Shown: in pieces, positions 10,996 through 20,757 of the stretch | Numbering within the stretch: the stretch's first letter is position 1 | Layout: every line of letters starts with the position of its first letter | NCBI GenBank assembly: GCA_022539475.1 | Contig: VCMS01000100.1 | Location: 1-46,395, forward strand | DNA length: 46,395 bases | Reading direction: 5' to 3' | Source: Gracilaria domingensis | Taxonomy: Eukaryota > Rhodophyta > Florideophyceae > Gracilariales > Gracilariaceae | Made by a program: the position numbers and the translations under genes | The notes under the pieces: model-generated | Databases searched by the model: none | The model's input: only the letters and a program-made list of their open reading frames with translations | What the model was told of the DNA's origin: nothing

Positions 10996-12378
10996 TTACG
11001 ATGTTTGGTTGTCACCGAGGGCAATACTCGTGCATTTAGTCCAGTAGTCCACTAGCAGACGGATATCTCTTGGGTTAAAGCAATCGTTGACGACATATGT
11101 TCGACGGAGCTGCTCAACAGATGTATTCATCTGGTGAGCCAAACGCTGTAGAAACTCATTCTCTGATAACCCCGGGAATACCTTTCCCTGGCGGTACAAT
11201 CTCATCATCATCGAAGCGTAGCTTGTTCTCAAGTTCATGGATGTTAGACTACAGAATTTACGATCATGACAGGAAAGCAAATTTTGAAGCATCTTAGTGA
11301 TCGCTGCGGGTTTGACGCCCTGTCCAGTCCCAGTATTTAACAGAAGCGGGCGTCCTAGATTTTTGCAGTAGTCCTTGGCGCCTCCTAGAACTATTGGTCT
11401 CACAACGGTAGTATGGAACTCTAAGTAAGGAATACAAGACGCGGGTAGAACGAGGTGTAGCAGATCAGGATATCTGAGTCGCTTCTCTCTCATTGTACGT
11501 AGCTCAATGAAAGATTCTCCCCTTCGCAACCTCTTCATTCTCCGAAGTTCATGGTGGAGCGGAACTTGAAGCTGGCTAAAAACTTGCGGTCGTTGACCTC
11601 CAGAGACCATCATTAGGAATCCAGTAAAGTTCTTGCACCAACTCTCAACAAACAAATCTACATCACACGTCTCTCGTCGACCTACACCGGCTTCATCCAC
11701 TCCATGTCTCCAGAAACGCTTCATTAAAAAGTTCAAGAACGCTTGGGTTCTCCGAACAGTATACATATACTCAGTAGGTCGAATGATTCTACCAGATAAG
11801 TCCCTTGGCTTTCTGGATTTCCTTGCTTGACATCGAATTCGATTTGATCGCTTGGCCGCACTGGCAATTTTGCGAAGAATTACGGACATCACGACGAGAC
11901 TTGCCCTTAATGACTTGTCGTCAACGCAAAGCAGAGCTGCTGTACATACTCTTGTCAAACATGTAGCCTTTATCCTTGTAGTGCCAGCAGAAAAATGCTC
12001 TCTGAAGTAATCAGTAAAGCTAAGTACCAGTTCCCGACTTCCAACGCTTTTGAACAGTGCAGCTTCTTTCCATACGTCCTCTTTTCGAATAACGGTGGAG
12101 GAAACAGCCCATCTCAAGAACTGCGAAATGGCCAAAGTCGTTTGCGTTAGTTCGGCTGTGCCACTCCGACCCCGAATTCTCGGCAGGTAGTATAGTTCGT
12201 ACACCCGTCGTAGGTCGAGACAATTCTCAATCGTTGCCCCAAGCCCTGCATAAAAGCATTGACCAGGCTCTAGATCGGCTTTCACCTCCAGTCGGGCTTC
12301 AAGGACAGCGAAGAAGTCCGGTTCCTTTGCTTCCAGCACATGTAGATCGTAGAGCCATTGTTTCCTGACGCTGTCCAT
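10996..12378 (-). CDS. Tyrosine recombinase A, apparently intact
   Basis: The 460-aa protein is a site-specific DNA recombinase/integrase that should cut and rejoin element ends through a covalent tyrosine link. Residues ~1-130 form an N-terminal domain (NCLDLRRVYELYY, ISQFLRW, VWKEAALFK) shared with copies B, C and D. The catalytic domain shows box I R263 (SGGQRPQ), K299 (TMREKR, the beta-hairpin lysine), R384 in MNLRTSYASMM, H415 (LAHQMNTS) and Y428 (RRTYV). The first residue of the usual HxxR box is Met381. The start ATG at 12,378 is conserved in copy A' (aaggATGGAC). There are no internal stops. It is Crypton-like in overall plan; the clade is not determined. Confidence 0.85.
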   Translation of the reverse strand: MDSVRKQWLYDLHVLEAKEPDFFAVLEARLEVKADLEPGQCFYAGLGATIENCLDLRRVYELYYLPRIRGRSGTAELTQTTLAISQFLRWAVSSTVIRKEDVWKEAALFKSVGSRELVLSFTDYFREHFSAGTTRIKATCLTRVCTAALLCVDDKSLRASLVVMSVILRKIASAAKRSNRIRCQARKSRKPRDLSGRIIRPTEYMYTVRRTQAFLNFLMKRFWRHGVDEAGVGRRETCDVDLFVESWCKNFTGFLMMVSGGQRPQVFSQLQVPLHHELRRMKRLRRGESFIELRTMREKRLRYPDLLHLVLPASCIPYLEFHTTVVRPIVLGGAKDYCKNLGRPLLLNTGTGQGVKPAAITKMLQNLLSCHDRKFCSLTSMNLRTSYASMMMRLYRQGKVFPGLSENEFLQRLAHQMNTSVEQLRRTYVVNDCFNPRDIRLLVDYWTKCTSIALGDNQTS

Positions 12379-12394
12379 CCTTACGACGCGAGCA

Positions 12395-12690
12395 GATGAC
12401 GAGGGTCTAGAAGCGGGAGCAGCACAGGGGGCGCGAGCAGTACACCAGATCTAGAGGCGGGAGCAGCACGGGAAGCAGCGGGTGAGGGTGGGGGGCAGGA
12501 GAAGCGAACGAAGGCGGGAGCTCCGAACATAGAGCGAGAACAAAGGCAGGAGCAGCACACGAGGTCTAGAGGCGGGAGCAGCACGGGTAGCAGCAGGTGA
12601 GGGTGGGAGGCAAGAGAAGCGGGCACGAGGCGAAGCGAGCACGACGGCGAGCAGCGGGCGAGGGTGGGAGGCAAGAGCAGTTACAATGTA
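12395..12690 (-). repeat. GC-rich imperfect tandem repeats upstream of recombinase A
   Basis: On the plus strand, 'gcgggagcagcac' and 'gagggtgggaggcaagag' recur several times. The counterpart in A' (19,690-20,010, inverted) has more copies near its gene-proximal end, so copy number has changed since duplication. It lies directly 5' of the recombinase start and probably forms its leader or promoter region. Confidence 0.55.
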
Positions 12691-12785
12691 GATAGAATGA
12701 ATGAATGAGGCCTTCACGCATTTTGTGCTAGACGCCCGCAGCTAGCGGGATGTCACGTTGTGCGCTGGAACAGATGCCAAGCGGC

Positions 12786-12909
12786 GACGGTTGACAGTTA
12801 GAGGTGTCAGCTGTAGTATGATGTGCTCGACTTGGAGTACCAGCTTATAGTACTCCGTCGCGGGTTTCGTTCCCCTGATTCCGCTCGTGTATTCCGCAAC
12901 CCGTCGGCA
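12786..12909 (+). repeat. Internal copy of the ~123-bp segment
   Basis: A close match to 10,808-10,930 in the same orientation, with scattered substitutions. The A' counterpart has a tandem 29-bp duplication at 19,460-19,517. Confidence 0.6.
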
Positions 12910-13023
12910 GAAGTGCTTTGAAGAAGAGTTTATGGCCGAGAAGTTACCGGAGAGCGGAGCGGCAATCAGATCATGAACTTATCGCTGCACTACTGTAACC
13001 AAGGGTAACCTCCAAGCGAAACC

Positions 13024-13082
13024 CGATATCGGATTGATCTGAGATCGATCTTTGAGATCGATCTCAGATCAATCCGATATCG
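13024..13082. repeat. Perfect palindrome, 28-bp arms and 3-nt loop (element A)
   Basis: The left arm (13,024-13,051) begins CGATATCGGATTGATC and is perfectly complementary to the right arm (13,055-13,082) around a TTG spacer. It is built from nested GATC/ATCGAT units. It is conserved base for base in A' (19,276-19,334). It may be a recombinase binding site, a cruciform-forming end or a structured RNA element. Confidence 0.85.
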
Positions 13083-14067
13083 ACAAGAAAAAGCGAGTAT
13101 TTTGGAATCCCAAATTGGGATTTCCGGTACTGCGTATCCTGAACGTTTTGCGCTCGAGCGGGTTTCTGAGGTCACTTGAACAACCTGCTGCACTGGATCG
13201 TTCACCGCTTCGCCGTCGGCATCCGTTGTCGTCGTCGTCGCCGTAGCTTGCGGCTTGTTTCGCTCTCGCATTGCGCGGACTGCACTCTCGTTTCAATTTT
13301 GTAGTGAGATGTAATCTAGAGACTTGATATCTCTCAAAATGGTTAACTCCCGAGATTTCGAGCTGGGCTTTGACGATGATGCACTTTTCCGGAACATTGG
13401 GATTTCGAGATCGCTCTTGTTTCGCTCTCGCATTGCGTGGCCGATCGCGACTTCACGCTCAATGCCTCGCCCATTTGCTGACTCTCTAGCTTGGCCACTG
13501 CTACTCCTCTCTATGCACAGTGAAAATAATCGTCCCCACCTCACTGCCGTATCGGTACGATACCCGATCTAGCGGCACCCCCGCCAGCGACTTGCGCAGC
13601 AGATTTCGCACTCCGTCCAGCTCTCTCTGATCTCCACACGTATCACCGCCAGCGTCTTACCTTCTTCCACCTTTGCCGCAGCCCATTCCACGACTTTCAC
13701 CTCTTCCGCCATGCACTCACCGACGTCTCTCACTCCAAATCCACCCTCCACTACGCTCCCAATCACGCTCTTCTTCGATCGTTCGCTGCTGCACTCTATC
13801 CCAATCGTCGTCGGCCATTCGTAACCCACCAGCACCTCCATCCCAACCATCGCCAGCCGAAAGAACAAAGTCAACGTCGCCACCGATCCCACCGTTTCAA
13901 CAGACATCCCAAATTCGACACCGATACTAACAGCACAACCAGGGCCTCTAGTCACACAGCTGTCCCCACCGTCACTACCGCAACCACCGTCCAGAACCTC
14001 CACGCCCGCACCACCACGAGGAACGAAAACGTGGTTTTATTTCGGCGCAGTGACGGGCGGAGCAATC

Positions 14068-14113
14068 GACAGTCATCAAACTATCGGAGCGTCAAGCACA
14101 AAATAAATAGATG
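14068..14113 (+). repeat. Terminal inverted repeat T2 of element A (inner)
   Basis: Reads GACAGTCATCAAACTATCGG, then AGCGTCAAGCACAAAATAAA, then TAGATG. It matches T3 exactly as an inverted copy and differs from T1/T4 in a few bases. Confidence 0.7.
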
Positions 14114-14306
14114 TCCCGCTGCACCTCACCGATCGCCGTCACCGCTCCCACTGCCCGCAGTCATTGCGAGCCGCTCGTCACATGGCCACTGCTGCCTACA
14201 AACTAGAGTAGAAACAACTGCGAGCTTCACTGCAAACTTCCGCAGTGTTTATCTTTACTTAACGTCTTGCACGTGTTGCGGGGTGCTCTGTACTAGACAT
14301 GTCTCC

Positions 14307-15704
14307 TCACATCTCACCTGTCGATACCCGAAACAGGAAGCGGGTCAGTTCGTTCGCCCTCGCCCCATGATCCGCAGAACCTCTATGCCCCAGATTCTTT
14401 CTGACTTGACCGTCGTATGTATTATAGTGCCGGGCAATAAGGTCTACAAGCTGAGCTTCGTTTAGATGATCCAACAGACTTCCATCCCGGAAGGCACTGA
14501 GAAAGATTTTCATGCAGCTGAGTCTCAGACGTGTGCAAGTAATATTTGCATATCTGCAGTCCAGCTTTCTCATAAACTTCTTAAGTTCGTAGGCAACCTT
14601 CTGAGATCTCATTGGCGCTCCGCTTTCCTGATTTACGAGCAACCGTATTGCGCTTTTCCTGTGCGGGCCCGGTTGCGTTACTGCATCGACAGGGGGTAGT
14701 ATTACAGAAACGTGGAACTGTAGAAATGTTGCACATGATACTGGAAGAATAACTTCTGGCGTACCCACCAACATTGTCCTCGAGCCTTTCATAGTTGGAA
14801 GAGAGATGAATCCGACTTTCCCGGCCCTCCTCAGAATATCTCTAAGGTCCCTGAGACGCGAAACCTGAATCTGAGCTAGCGACTGTAGACTCTGTCCCCC
14901 GCTAGAAAGGGCGAGGAGTGCTACAAAAGCTGGCGTCCAACGGGTGATAGAGACCTGGAAGTCCCGTTCTGCTGTATTTCGGTTGCGATACGATTCCATT
15001 TCCTCATGAAGCGTAGAGCTAGCTCTTTTTATGCATCTCCTTATGATACTAAGCGATACCCGATTCAAAGGTGGACATGTTTGATGTCCATTCGCGGATC
15101 TTTGAGCACTTAGACACGTCTTGATATATTGACAGACCCTTGTTAAACAGGACCTCTCATCTTCATTTGTCATGAATTCAAAACCCACCTGACCTATTTG
15201 CAGTAAATGGTTTGCCTTCCGTACCAGAGAGCGGAAAGAGCGACATTAAATGAGAAACGTAACGAAATGTTGCACCAAATCAGAGCGGGCCAGGCAGCGA
15301 AAAAGAACATGCTCCTTGTAAAGATTCTCTTTAGAGCACACTGTGCGTGCGGCAGCCAATCTCAAAAACTGAGACGTCGTTGAGTGAAGCCTTTGAAAGC
15401 CCTCATCGCTTTCTTTTTTTTGCTTCCTATTCGCTCTGAAGTGGATTTCGTATAGATTGCGTAGAGAAAGACAGTTCCGTCGCGAAACGGCTACTCCCTC
15501 ATGGCCCATTCGGCCTCTCCATATCCTCGAATTGGGCAGAAGCTTGGCGTCGTCGCTTGTAAAGAATCTGGGGTAGCCTTTTTGCAAGTCATCAAGATAC
15601 TCGTACCATACATTCTGCACCTTCTGAGACCATTTTCTCGCCTCATCTTGGTGTGGTTTAGGCCTCTTCATTTCTCTATCCATATCTTCTTCAGAAAAGT
15701 CCAT
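14307..15704 (-). pseudogene. Tyrosine recombinase B, inactivated
   Basis: The likely start is the ATG at 15,704 (MDFSEEDMDRE); the open frame extends upstream to 15,896. The N-terminal domain is recognisable (NCLSLRNLYEIHF, TTSQFLRLAAA, LYKEHVLFR). A TAA at 15,246-15,248 interrupts the frame at a position that aligns without gaps to an Arg in copy D (VNYFIRAASF), so it is nonsense and not an intron. The catalytic domain is also degraded: box I reads SGGQSLQ with the Arg replaced by Ser, box II reads TRLRLSC, and the C-terminal box (IARHYNTYDGQVRKNLG) has no Tyr at the nucleophile position. Otherwise the frame is open over ~465 codons, so inactivation may be recent. It points left, toward element A. 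Confidence 0.75.
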
Positions 15705-15896
15705 GACACACTGGATATTGCGTTTGAGCTTCCTGTCTGAGGAGCACCAAGCAATGATCCTCTGTTTTCTAGATCCAGATCCAGATCCAAATCCAACAGA
15801 TGGAAAGAACGAGAGAAGAAGAAGAAGATGAAAGAGAGCGAGTCTTTGCGTTCTGGATTGGGCCTTGTATAGTTCGGTCATGAACTCCTGTGGCAT

Positions 15897-16757
15897 GGCA
15901 GAAGAAAAGAAATAGAGGCCTTAAGAAAGATAACAGAAATACTTCTAGCAGAATCTGCTAAGCAGATGTTTCAGACGGGAAGGGACCGTTCTGTCCAGCA
16001 GTCGTCTAATATATCTGGTATGTGGATGTATCTGCATCCGACCATCGGATTCCGATGACAGCGTGGTTTCAAACCTGGAAAGGTACGTTTATTGTTCAGC
16101 TGTGGTCTGAAACATCTGGCGCCGCTTGTCAATTTGACAAGCGGCACCAACTCCATGCCACATGTGGAAGAAATGGGATTCATATCGCAAACACCTGTAC
16201 AGGCTGACGTGTCTCTCGCAACCGTTGCAACAAATAGGTGAACTTTGGCGAGCGCCGGAGCGCTCGCCCGCAGGGCGTTGCATTGTCTGACAAATGGCTC
16301 GCTAACAAGTGAGAGAGAGACGTTTGTTTACTTTGTGCTTGTGACAAGTGATGGAGCTATATGTACGCTGTTACCGCGTGGTTCCCAGAGTCTGAAACGG
16401 CTATAGAAACGGCGTCAGTTCCTGTGGAGTACTGTACACGAACGAACGAACGACCGGTATATACCCTTGTACAAAAATTAGCTCTTGTATGACCACCCGT
16501 GCATCTGATTAAACAAAATGAGGCATATTGTGTGTCGTTTGTGACGGTTGTCACGGAGTACTGCGGTTTATGACACGAGAAGTACCAAAGAGACGTAAAT
16601 GAGGGTAAAACGGTCTTTTTTCACCCCTGGATGTGCATTGCACACAGGCTCTAGGCTGTTTAGCACCCAATTCTTCCGGTAGCAAAGTACAAGGTGGATA
16701 GACGTTTCACTTCACAATGAGCCTGTGATACAGGCCCCTCCCTAGTTCGTGTGCGAT
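15897..16757. other. Divergent intergenic region between recombinases B and C
   Basis: It lies at the centre of the 9.6-kb inverted structure and holds a perfect palindrome at 16,121-16,145. No gene is supported. Confidence 0.5.
16121..16145. repeat. 25-bp perfect palindrome in the B/C intergenic region
   Basis: GCCGCTTGTCAA, a single T, then TTGACAAGCGGC. It could be an operator- or recombinase-type site between two divergent recombinase genes. Confidence 0.7.
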
Positions 16758-16765
16758 TATAAAAG
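16758..16765 (+). promoter_or_regulatory. TATA box of recombinase gene C
   Basis: TATAAAAG lies 62 bp upstream of the ATG at 16,820. A very similar spacing (TTTATAAAG to ATG, ~56 bp) is seen on the minus strand for the small ORF at 20,758-20,958. Confidence 0.6.
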
Positions 16766-16819
16766 GCCATCTCCTTGTTTGGATTGCATACACGCCGATG
16801 TCTGCACAAGGATCTCAAG

Positions 16820-18088
16820 ATGAAGAACGGCAAATATAGACGACAAACCGGGATGAAACGACGTTTGAGCTCCTCGTCAGAGGAAGACGTCATCAAGTTG
16901 CTAGCTCCTAAGAGAAGGAGATTAATTGACGACAACGCAGACCTGAGGCGACGTCGATCCGCACCAGACTCCGATTTCTCAGAGAGTGAACGAGTTGAAC
17001 ATTTTGGACCTGGACAGCGTCGTGGACATCTTGTTCCCTACAGACAGGGAGTCCGCAGCAGAGGAGGGGCTACTCGTGTTCGCCAGTCTGTGAAACGCGG
17101 ATCGTCGAACTTCGTCGAACTAGATTCCGATTGTGAGAGCAAAGATGTGTTCGAAACTGGAAGGGATCATGCGGGAAGTGCGTTCAGCAAATCATCAGCA
17201 TCGGACTTTGTGGTGGATGAGGACGTGAAGACCTTAGACTCAGTTGAAGAAGTTGATGCTGACCATGCCCGTAACCATAGGTCGTCCATCATTTTTGAGC
17301 TTGATTCCGATAGTGATAGCCTAGAGATTCTCGAGGTTGGATGTAATCATTCAACTGTTCGTGCTAAAAAGCGGAGTGGGGCTCCCCGTGTTCAGCATTT
17401 GGGAATGCAAGGTTCTGAAAGACCCGGGGCAACCGCACCAGCTACAGACGCAAAGAGGGCATGTAGGATAAAACTAAGGGGCCTGGAGAGAGTAAGAGCT
17501 GACGTTTTCGATGGCCCGGAGGCCCTGCTCGAGATTCGTACACGAGCCCGACTAGGAATTTCTGTGTACGAAGGAATTGGGGTAACCCCACAAAATTGTC
17601 TTGGTTTGGGAAAAGTGCTCGTCAAATATACTCTCTATCATAAATCGAGCTTCGGGAGACCCGAGAAGACGAAGAAGGAATTGATCACCACGGTCTCACA
17701 ATTTTTACGCTGGTGCATTGCGAGTTCATCTTGTGGGAAATTTGATGTCTGGAAGGAGGAAAGTTTGTTCCGGAACATCACAAACATCAAGGTTGTGGAA
17801 CCATTTATTGCGTATTTCGATAAACGTTGCGAAAGGCGAACGGTAAGGGAAAAAGCAACGCATCTCATCATAATTAGTGATTCGGCCCGTTCTTACGACG
17901 CCGAAAGGTGGGCGAAGAAAATCAGAGATGTTTCTATGATGCTTCAATGCTATGGCGGAAGAAAACGCTGTGAAACGAAGAATGGACGAAAGAGCAGTGT
18001 TGCTGCTTCTGATATTAATAGTGGAAGAATGTCTAACGTTACCGCTTCCAAATTGAACGATGGAAGAAAGGTGCGGACGACCCTTTAA
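16820..18088 (+). pseudogene. Tyrosine recombinase C, N-terminal half only
   Basis: The ORF from the ATG at 16,820 encodes 422 aa. The first ~220 residues are basic/acidic and Ser-rich with nuclear-localisation-like clusters (MKRR, PKRRRL). The recombinase N-terminal domain follows (TPQNCLGLGKVLVKYT, VSQFLRWCIASS, DVWKEESLFR). It ends in three degenerate 12-13-aa repeats (NGRKSSVAAS, NSGRMSNVTAS, NDGRKVRTTL). The whole catalytic domain is absent: the stop at 18,086-18,088 coincides with the start of the segment shared with element A (18,087). It could still make a DNA-binding-only protein, because it has a good TATA box and no internal stops. Confidence 0.65.
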
Positions 18089-18241
18089 GACGTTAAAAAA
18101 AGATAAACACTGCGGAAGTTTGCAGTGAAGCTCGCAGTTGTTTCTACTCTAGTTTGTAGGCAGCAGTAGCCATGTGACGAGCGGCTCGCAATGACTGCGG
18201 GCAGTGGGAGCGGTGACGGCGATCGGTGAGGTGCAGCGGGA
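18087..18241 (-). repeat. ~150-bp segment shared with 14,114-14,268 (inverted)
   Basis: AAGACGTT at the outer end, then GATAAACACTGCGGAAGTTT, continues without a break into the T3 terminal repeat. It extends the inverted homology beyond the terminal inverted repeats. It is either the true element end or a shared insertion context downstream of recombinases B and C. Confidence 0.65.
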
Positions 18242-18287
18242 CATCTATTTATTTTGTGCTTGACGCTCCGATAGTTTGATGACTGTC
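18242..18287 (-). repeat. Terminal inverted repeat T3 of element A'
   Basis: CATCTATTTATTTTGTGC, then TTGACGCTCCGATAG, then TTTGATGACTGTC. Exact inverted match of T2. Confidence 0.7.
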
Positions 18288-19275
18288 GATTGCTCCGCCC
18301 GTCACTGCGCCGAAATAAAACCACTTTTTCGTTCCTCGTGGTGGTGCGGGCGTGGAGGTTCTGGACGGTGGTTGCGGTAGTGACGGTGGGGACAGCTGTG
18401 TTACTAGAGGCCCTGGTTGTGCTGTTAGTATCGGTGTCGAATTTGGGATGTCTGTTGAAACGGTGGGATCGGTGGCGACGTTGACTTTGTTCTTTCGGCT
18501 GGCGATGGTTAGGATGGAGGTGCTGGTGAGTTGCGAATAGCTGGCGAAGATTGCGATAGAGTGCAGCAGCGAACGATCGAAGGAGAGCGTGATTGGGAGC
18601 GTGGTGGAGGGTGGATTTGGAGTGAGAGACGTCGGTGAGTGCATGGCGGAAGAGGTGAAAGTCGTGGAATGGGCTGCGGCAAAGGTGGAAGAAGGTAAGA
18701 CGCTGGCGGTGATACGTGTGGAGATCGGAGAGAGCTGGACGGAGTGCGAAATCTGCTGCGCAAGTCGCTGGCGGGGGTGCCGCTAGATCGGGTATCGTAC
18801 CGATACGACGGCAGTGAGGTGGGGACGATTATTTTCACTGTGCATAGAGAGGAGTAGCAGTGGCCAAGCTAGAGAGTCAGCAAATGGGCGAGGCATTGAG
18901 CGTGAAGTCGCGATCGGTCACGCAATGCGAGAGCGAAACAAGAGCGATCTCGAAATCCCAATGTTCCCGAAAAGTGCATCATCGTCAAAGCCCAGCTCAA
19001 AATCTCGGGAGTTAACCATTTTGAGAGATATCAAGTCTCTAGATTACATCGCACTACAAAATTGAAACGAGAGTGCAGTCCGCGCAATGCGAGAGCGAAA
19101 CAAGCCGCAAGCTACGGCGACGACGACGACGACGGATGCCGACGGCGAAGCGGTGAACGATCCAGTGCAGCAGGTTGTTCAAGTGACCTCAGAAACCCGC
19201 TCGAGCGCAAAACGTTCAGGATACGCAGTACCGGAAATCCCAATTTGGGATTCCAAAATACTCGCTTTTTCTTGT

Positions 19276-19334
19276 CGATATCGGATTGATCTGAGATCGA
19301 TCTCAAAGATCGATCTCAGATCAATCCGATATCG
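19276..19334. repeat. Perfect palindrome, 28-bp arms (element A')
   Basis: Identical to 13,024-13,082 apart from orientation (spacer CAA instead of TTG). Both 28-bp arms are unchanged. Confidence 0.85.
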
Positions 19335-20026
19335 GGTTTCGCTTGGAGGTTACCCTTGGTTACAGTAGTGCAGCGATAAGTTCATGATCTGATTGCCGCT
19401 CCGCTCTTCGGTAACTTCTCAGCGATAAACTCTTCTTCAAAGCACTTCTGCCGACGGGTCGCGGAATACACGAGCGGAATCAGGGAAACGCGGAATACAC
19501 GAGCGGAATCAGGGAAACGAAACCCGCGACGGAGTACTATAAGCTGGTACTCCAAGTCGAGCACATCATACTACAGCTGACACCTCTAACTGTCAACCGT
19601 CGCCGCTTGGCATCTGTTCCAGCGGACAACGCGACATCCCGCTAGCTGCGGGCGTCTAGCACAAAATGCTTGAAGGCCTCATTCATTCATTCTATCTACA
19701 TTGTAACTGCTCTTGCCTCCCACCCTCGCCCGCTGCTCGCCGTCGTGCTCGCTTCGCCTCGTGCCCGCTTCTCTTGCCTCCCACCCTCACCTGCTGCTAC
19801 CCGTGCTGCTCCCGCCTTTGTTCTCGCTCTCTGTTCGGAGCTCCCGCCTTCGTTCGCTTCTCCTGCCCCCCACCCTCACCCGCTGCTTCCCGTGCTGCTC
19901 CCGCCTCTAGATCTAGTGTACTGCTCGCGCCCCCTGTGCTGCTCCCGCCTCTAGATCTGGTGCACTGCTCGCGCCTCCCGTGCTGCTCCCGCTTCTAGAC
20001 CTTCGTCATCTGCTCGCGTCGTAAGG

Positions 20027-20489
20027 ATGGACTGCGTCAGGAAACAATGGCTCTACGATCTACATGTGCTGGAAGCAAAGGAACCGGACTTCTTCGCTGG
20101 CCTTGAAGCCCGACTGGATCTGAAAGCCGATCTAGAGCCTGGTCAATGCTTTTATGCAGGGCTTGGGGCAACGATTGAGAATTGTCTCGACCTACGACGG
20201 GTGTACGAACTATACTACCTGCCGAGAATTCGGGGTCGGAGTGGCACAGCCGAACTAACGCAAACGACTTTGGCCATTTCGCAGTTCTTGAGATGGGCTG
20301 TTTCCTCCACCGTTATTCGAAAAGAGGGCGTATGGAAAGAAGCTGCACTGTTCAAAAGCTACATCTGTTGAGCAGCTCCGTCGAACATATGTCGTCAACG
20401 ATTGCTTTAACCCAAGGGATATCCGTCTGCTTGTTGACTACTGGACTAAATGCACGAGTATTGCCCTCGGTGACAACCAAACATCGTAA
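20027..20489 (+). pseudogene. Recombinase A', deleted copy
   Basis: The first 110 codons match recombinase A (start MDCVRKQWLYDLHVLEAK) with few substitutions. After LFKS the sequence jumps to DNA encoding TSVEQLRRTYV and runs to the natural stop (20,487-20,489). The deletion removes roughly codons 111-418 (~0.92 kb, including R263, K299, R384 and H415) and shifts the frame, so translation ends at 20,371. The nucleophile region survives only as out-of-frame DNA. Confidence 0.85.
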
Positions 20490-20502
20490 TCGCTTTCACA
20501 TA

Positions 20503-20554
20503 GACAGTCATCAAACTATCGGAGCGCCAAGCACAAAATAAACAGATCACTATC
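20503..20554 (+). repeat. Terminal inverted repeat T4 of element A' (outer)
   Basis: GACAGTCATCAAACTATCGG, then AGCGCCAAGCACAAAATAAA, then CAGATCACTATC. It is the inverted match of T1, including the GATAGTGATCTG end. Confidence 0.7.
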
Positions 20555-20672
20555 AGAATAAAGCTCAAATATGCTGGACGACCTATGGTTGCGGGCATGG
20601 TCAGCATCAACTTCTTCAACTGAGTCAAAGGTCTTCACGTCCTCATCCACCACAAAGTCCGATGGCGCCGCC
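20555..20672 (-). pseudogene. Fragment of a recombinase C-type gene
   Basis: The minus strand encodes SDFVVDEDVKT and SVEEVDADHARNHRSS, nearly identical to gene C around 17,203-17,310. The fragment stops at the A' terminal repeat, at the bases GATAGTGAT, which gene C also has uninterrupted at about 17,310. Element A' has therefore inserted into, or recombined with, a C-like gene at that sequence. Confidence 0.75.
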
Positions 20673-20757
20673 TTCGCTGTGCAGTAGGGGTAAAGAGAAA
20701 TCACATGTTAGTAAGAGTAAGCTTGTTAATAAATACAATCCTTACGAAGACAACCTT

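Larger units (their letters stand above)
10931..14113 (-). mobile_element. YR element A, with terminal inverted repeats
   Basis: About 3.2 kb bounded by inverted ~46-bp repeats (10,931-10,982 and 14,068-14,113). It contains an intact tyrosine-recombinase gene on the minus strand, a GC-rich leader repeat, a 59-bp perfect palindrome and a ~1-kb non-coding end. A second, internally deleted copy lies inverted at 18,242-20,554. Homology between the copies runs ~150 bp past the inner terminal repeat (to 14,268 and 18,087), so either the true end is farther out or both copies sit in the same host repeat. Confidence 0.65.
18242..20554 (+). mobile_element. YR element A', internally deleted inverted copy of A
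   Basis: Bounded by inverted repeats T3 and T4. It is collinear with element A in the opposite orientation, including the 59-bp palindrome, but the recombinase gene has lost ~0.92 kb. It looks like a non-autonomous derivative that could be moved in trans by recombinase A. Confidence 0.65.

Noticed and set aside
13569..14003. 144-aa minus-strand ORF at the non-recombinase end of element A
   Set aside because: The A' copy carries a stop in the middle (near 18,540) and the opposite strand has an equally open frame; no selection for coding is visible.
15189..15270. Intron in recombinase B removing the TAA
   Set aside because: Candidate donor-acceptor pairs give a 70-nt intron that shifts frame, and the region aligns without a gap to recombinase D across the stop.
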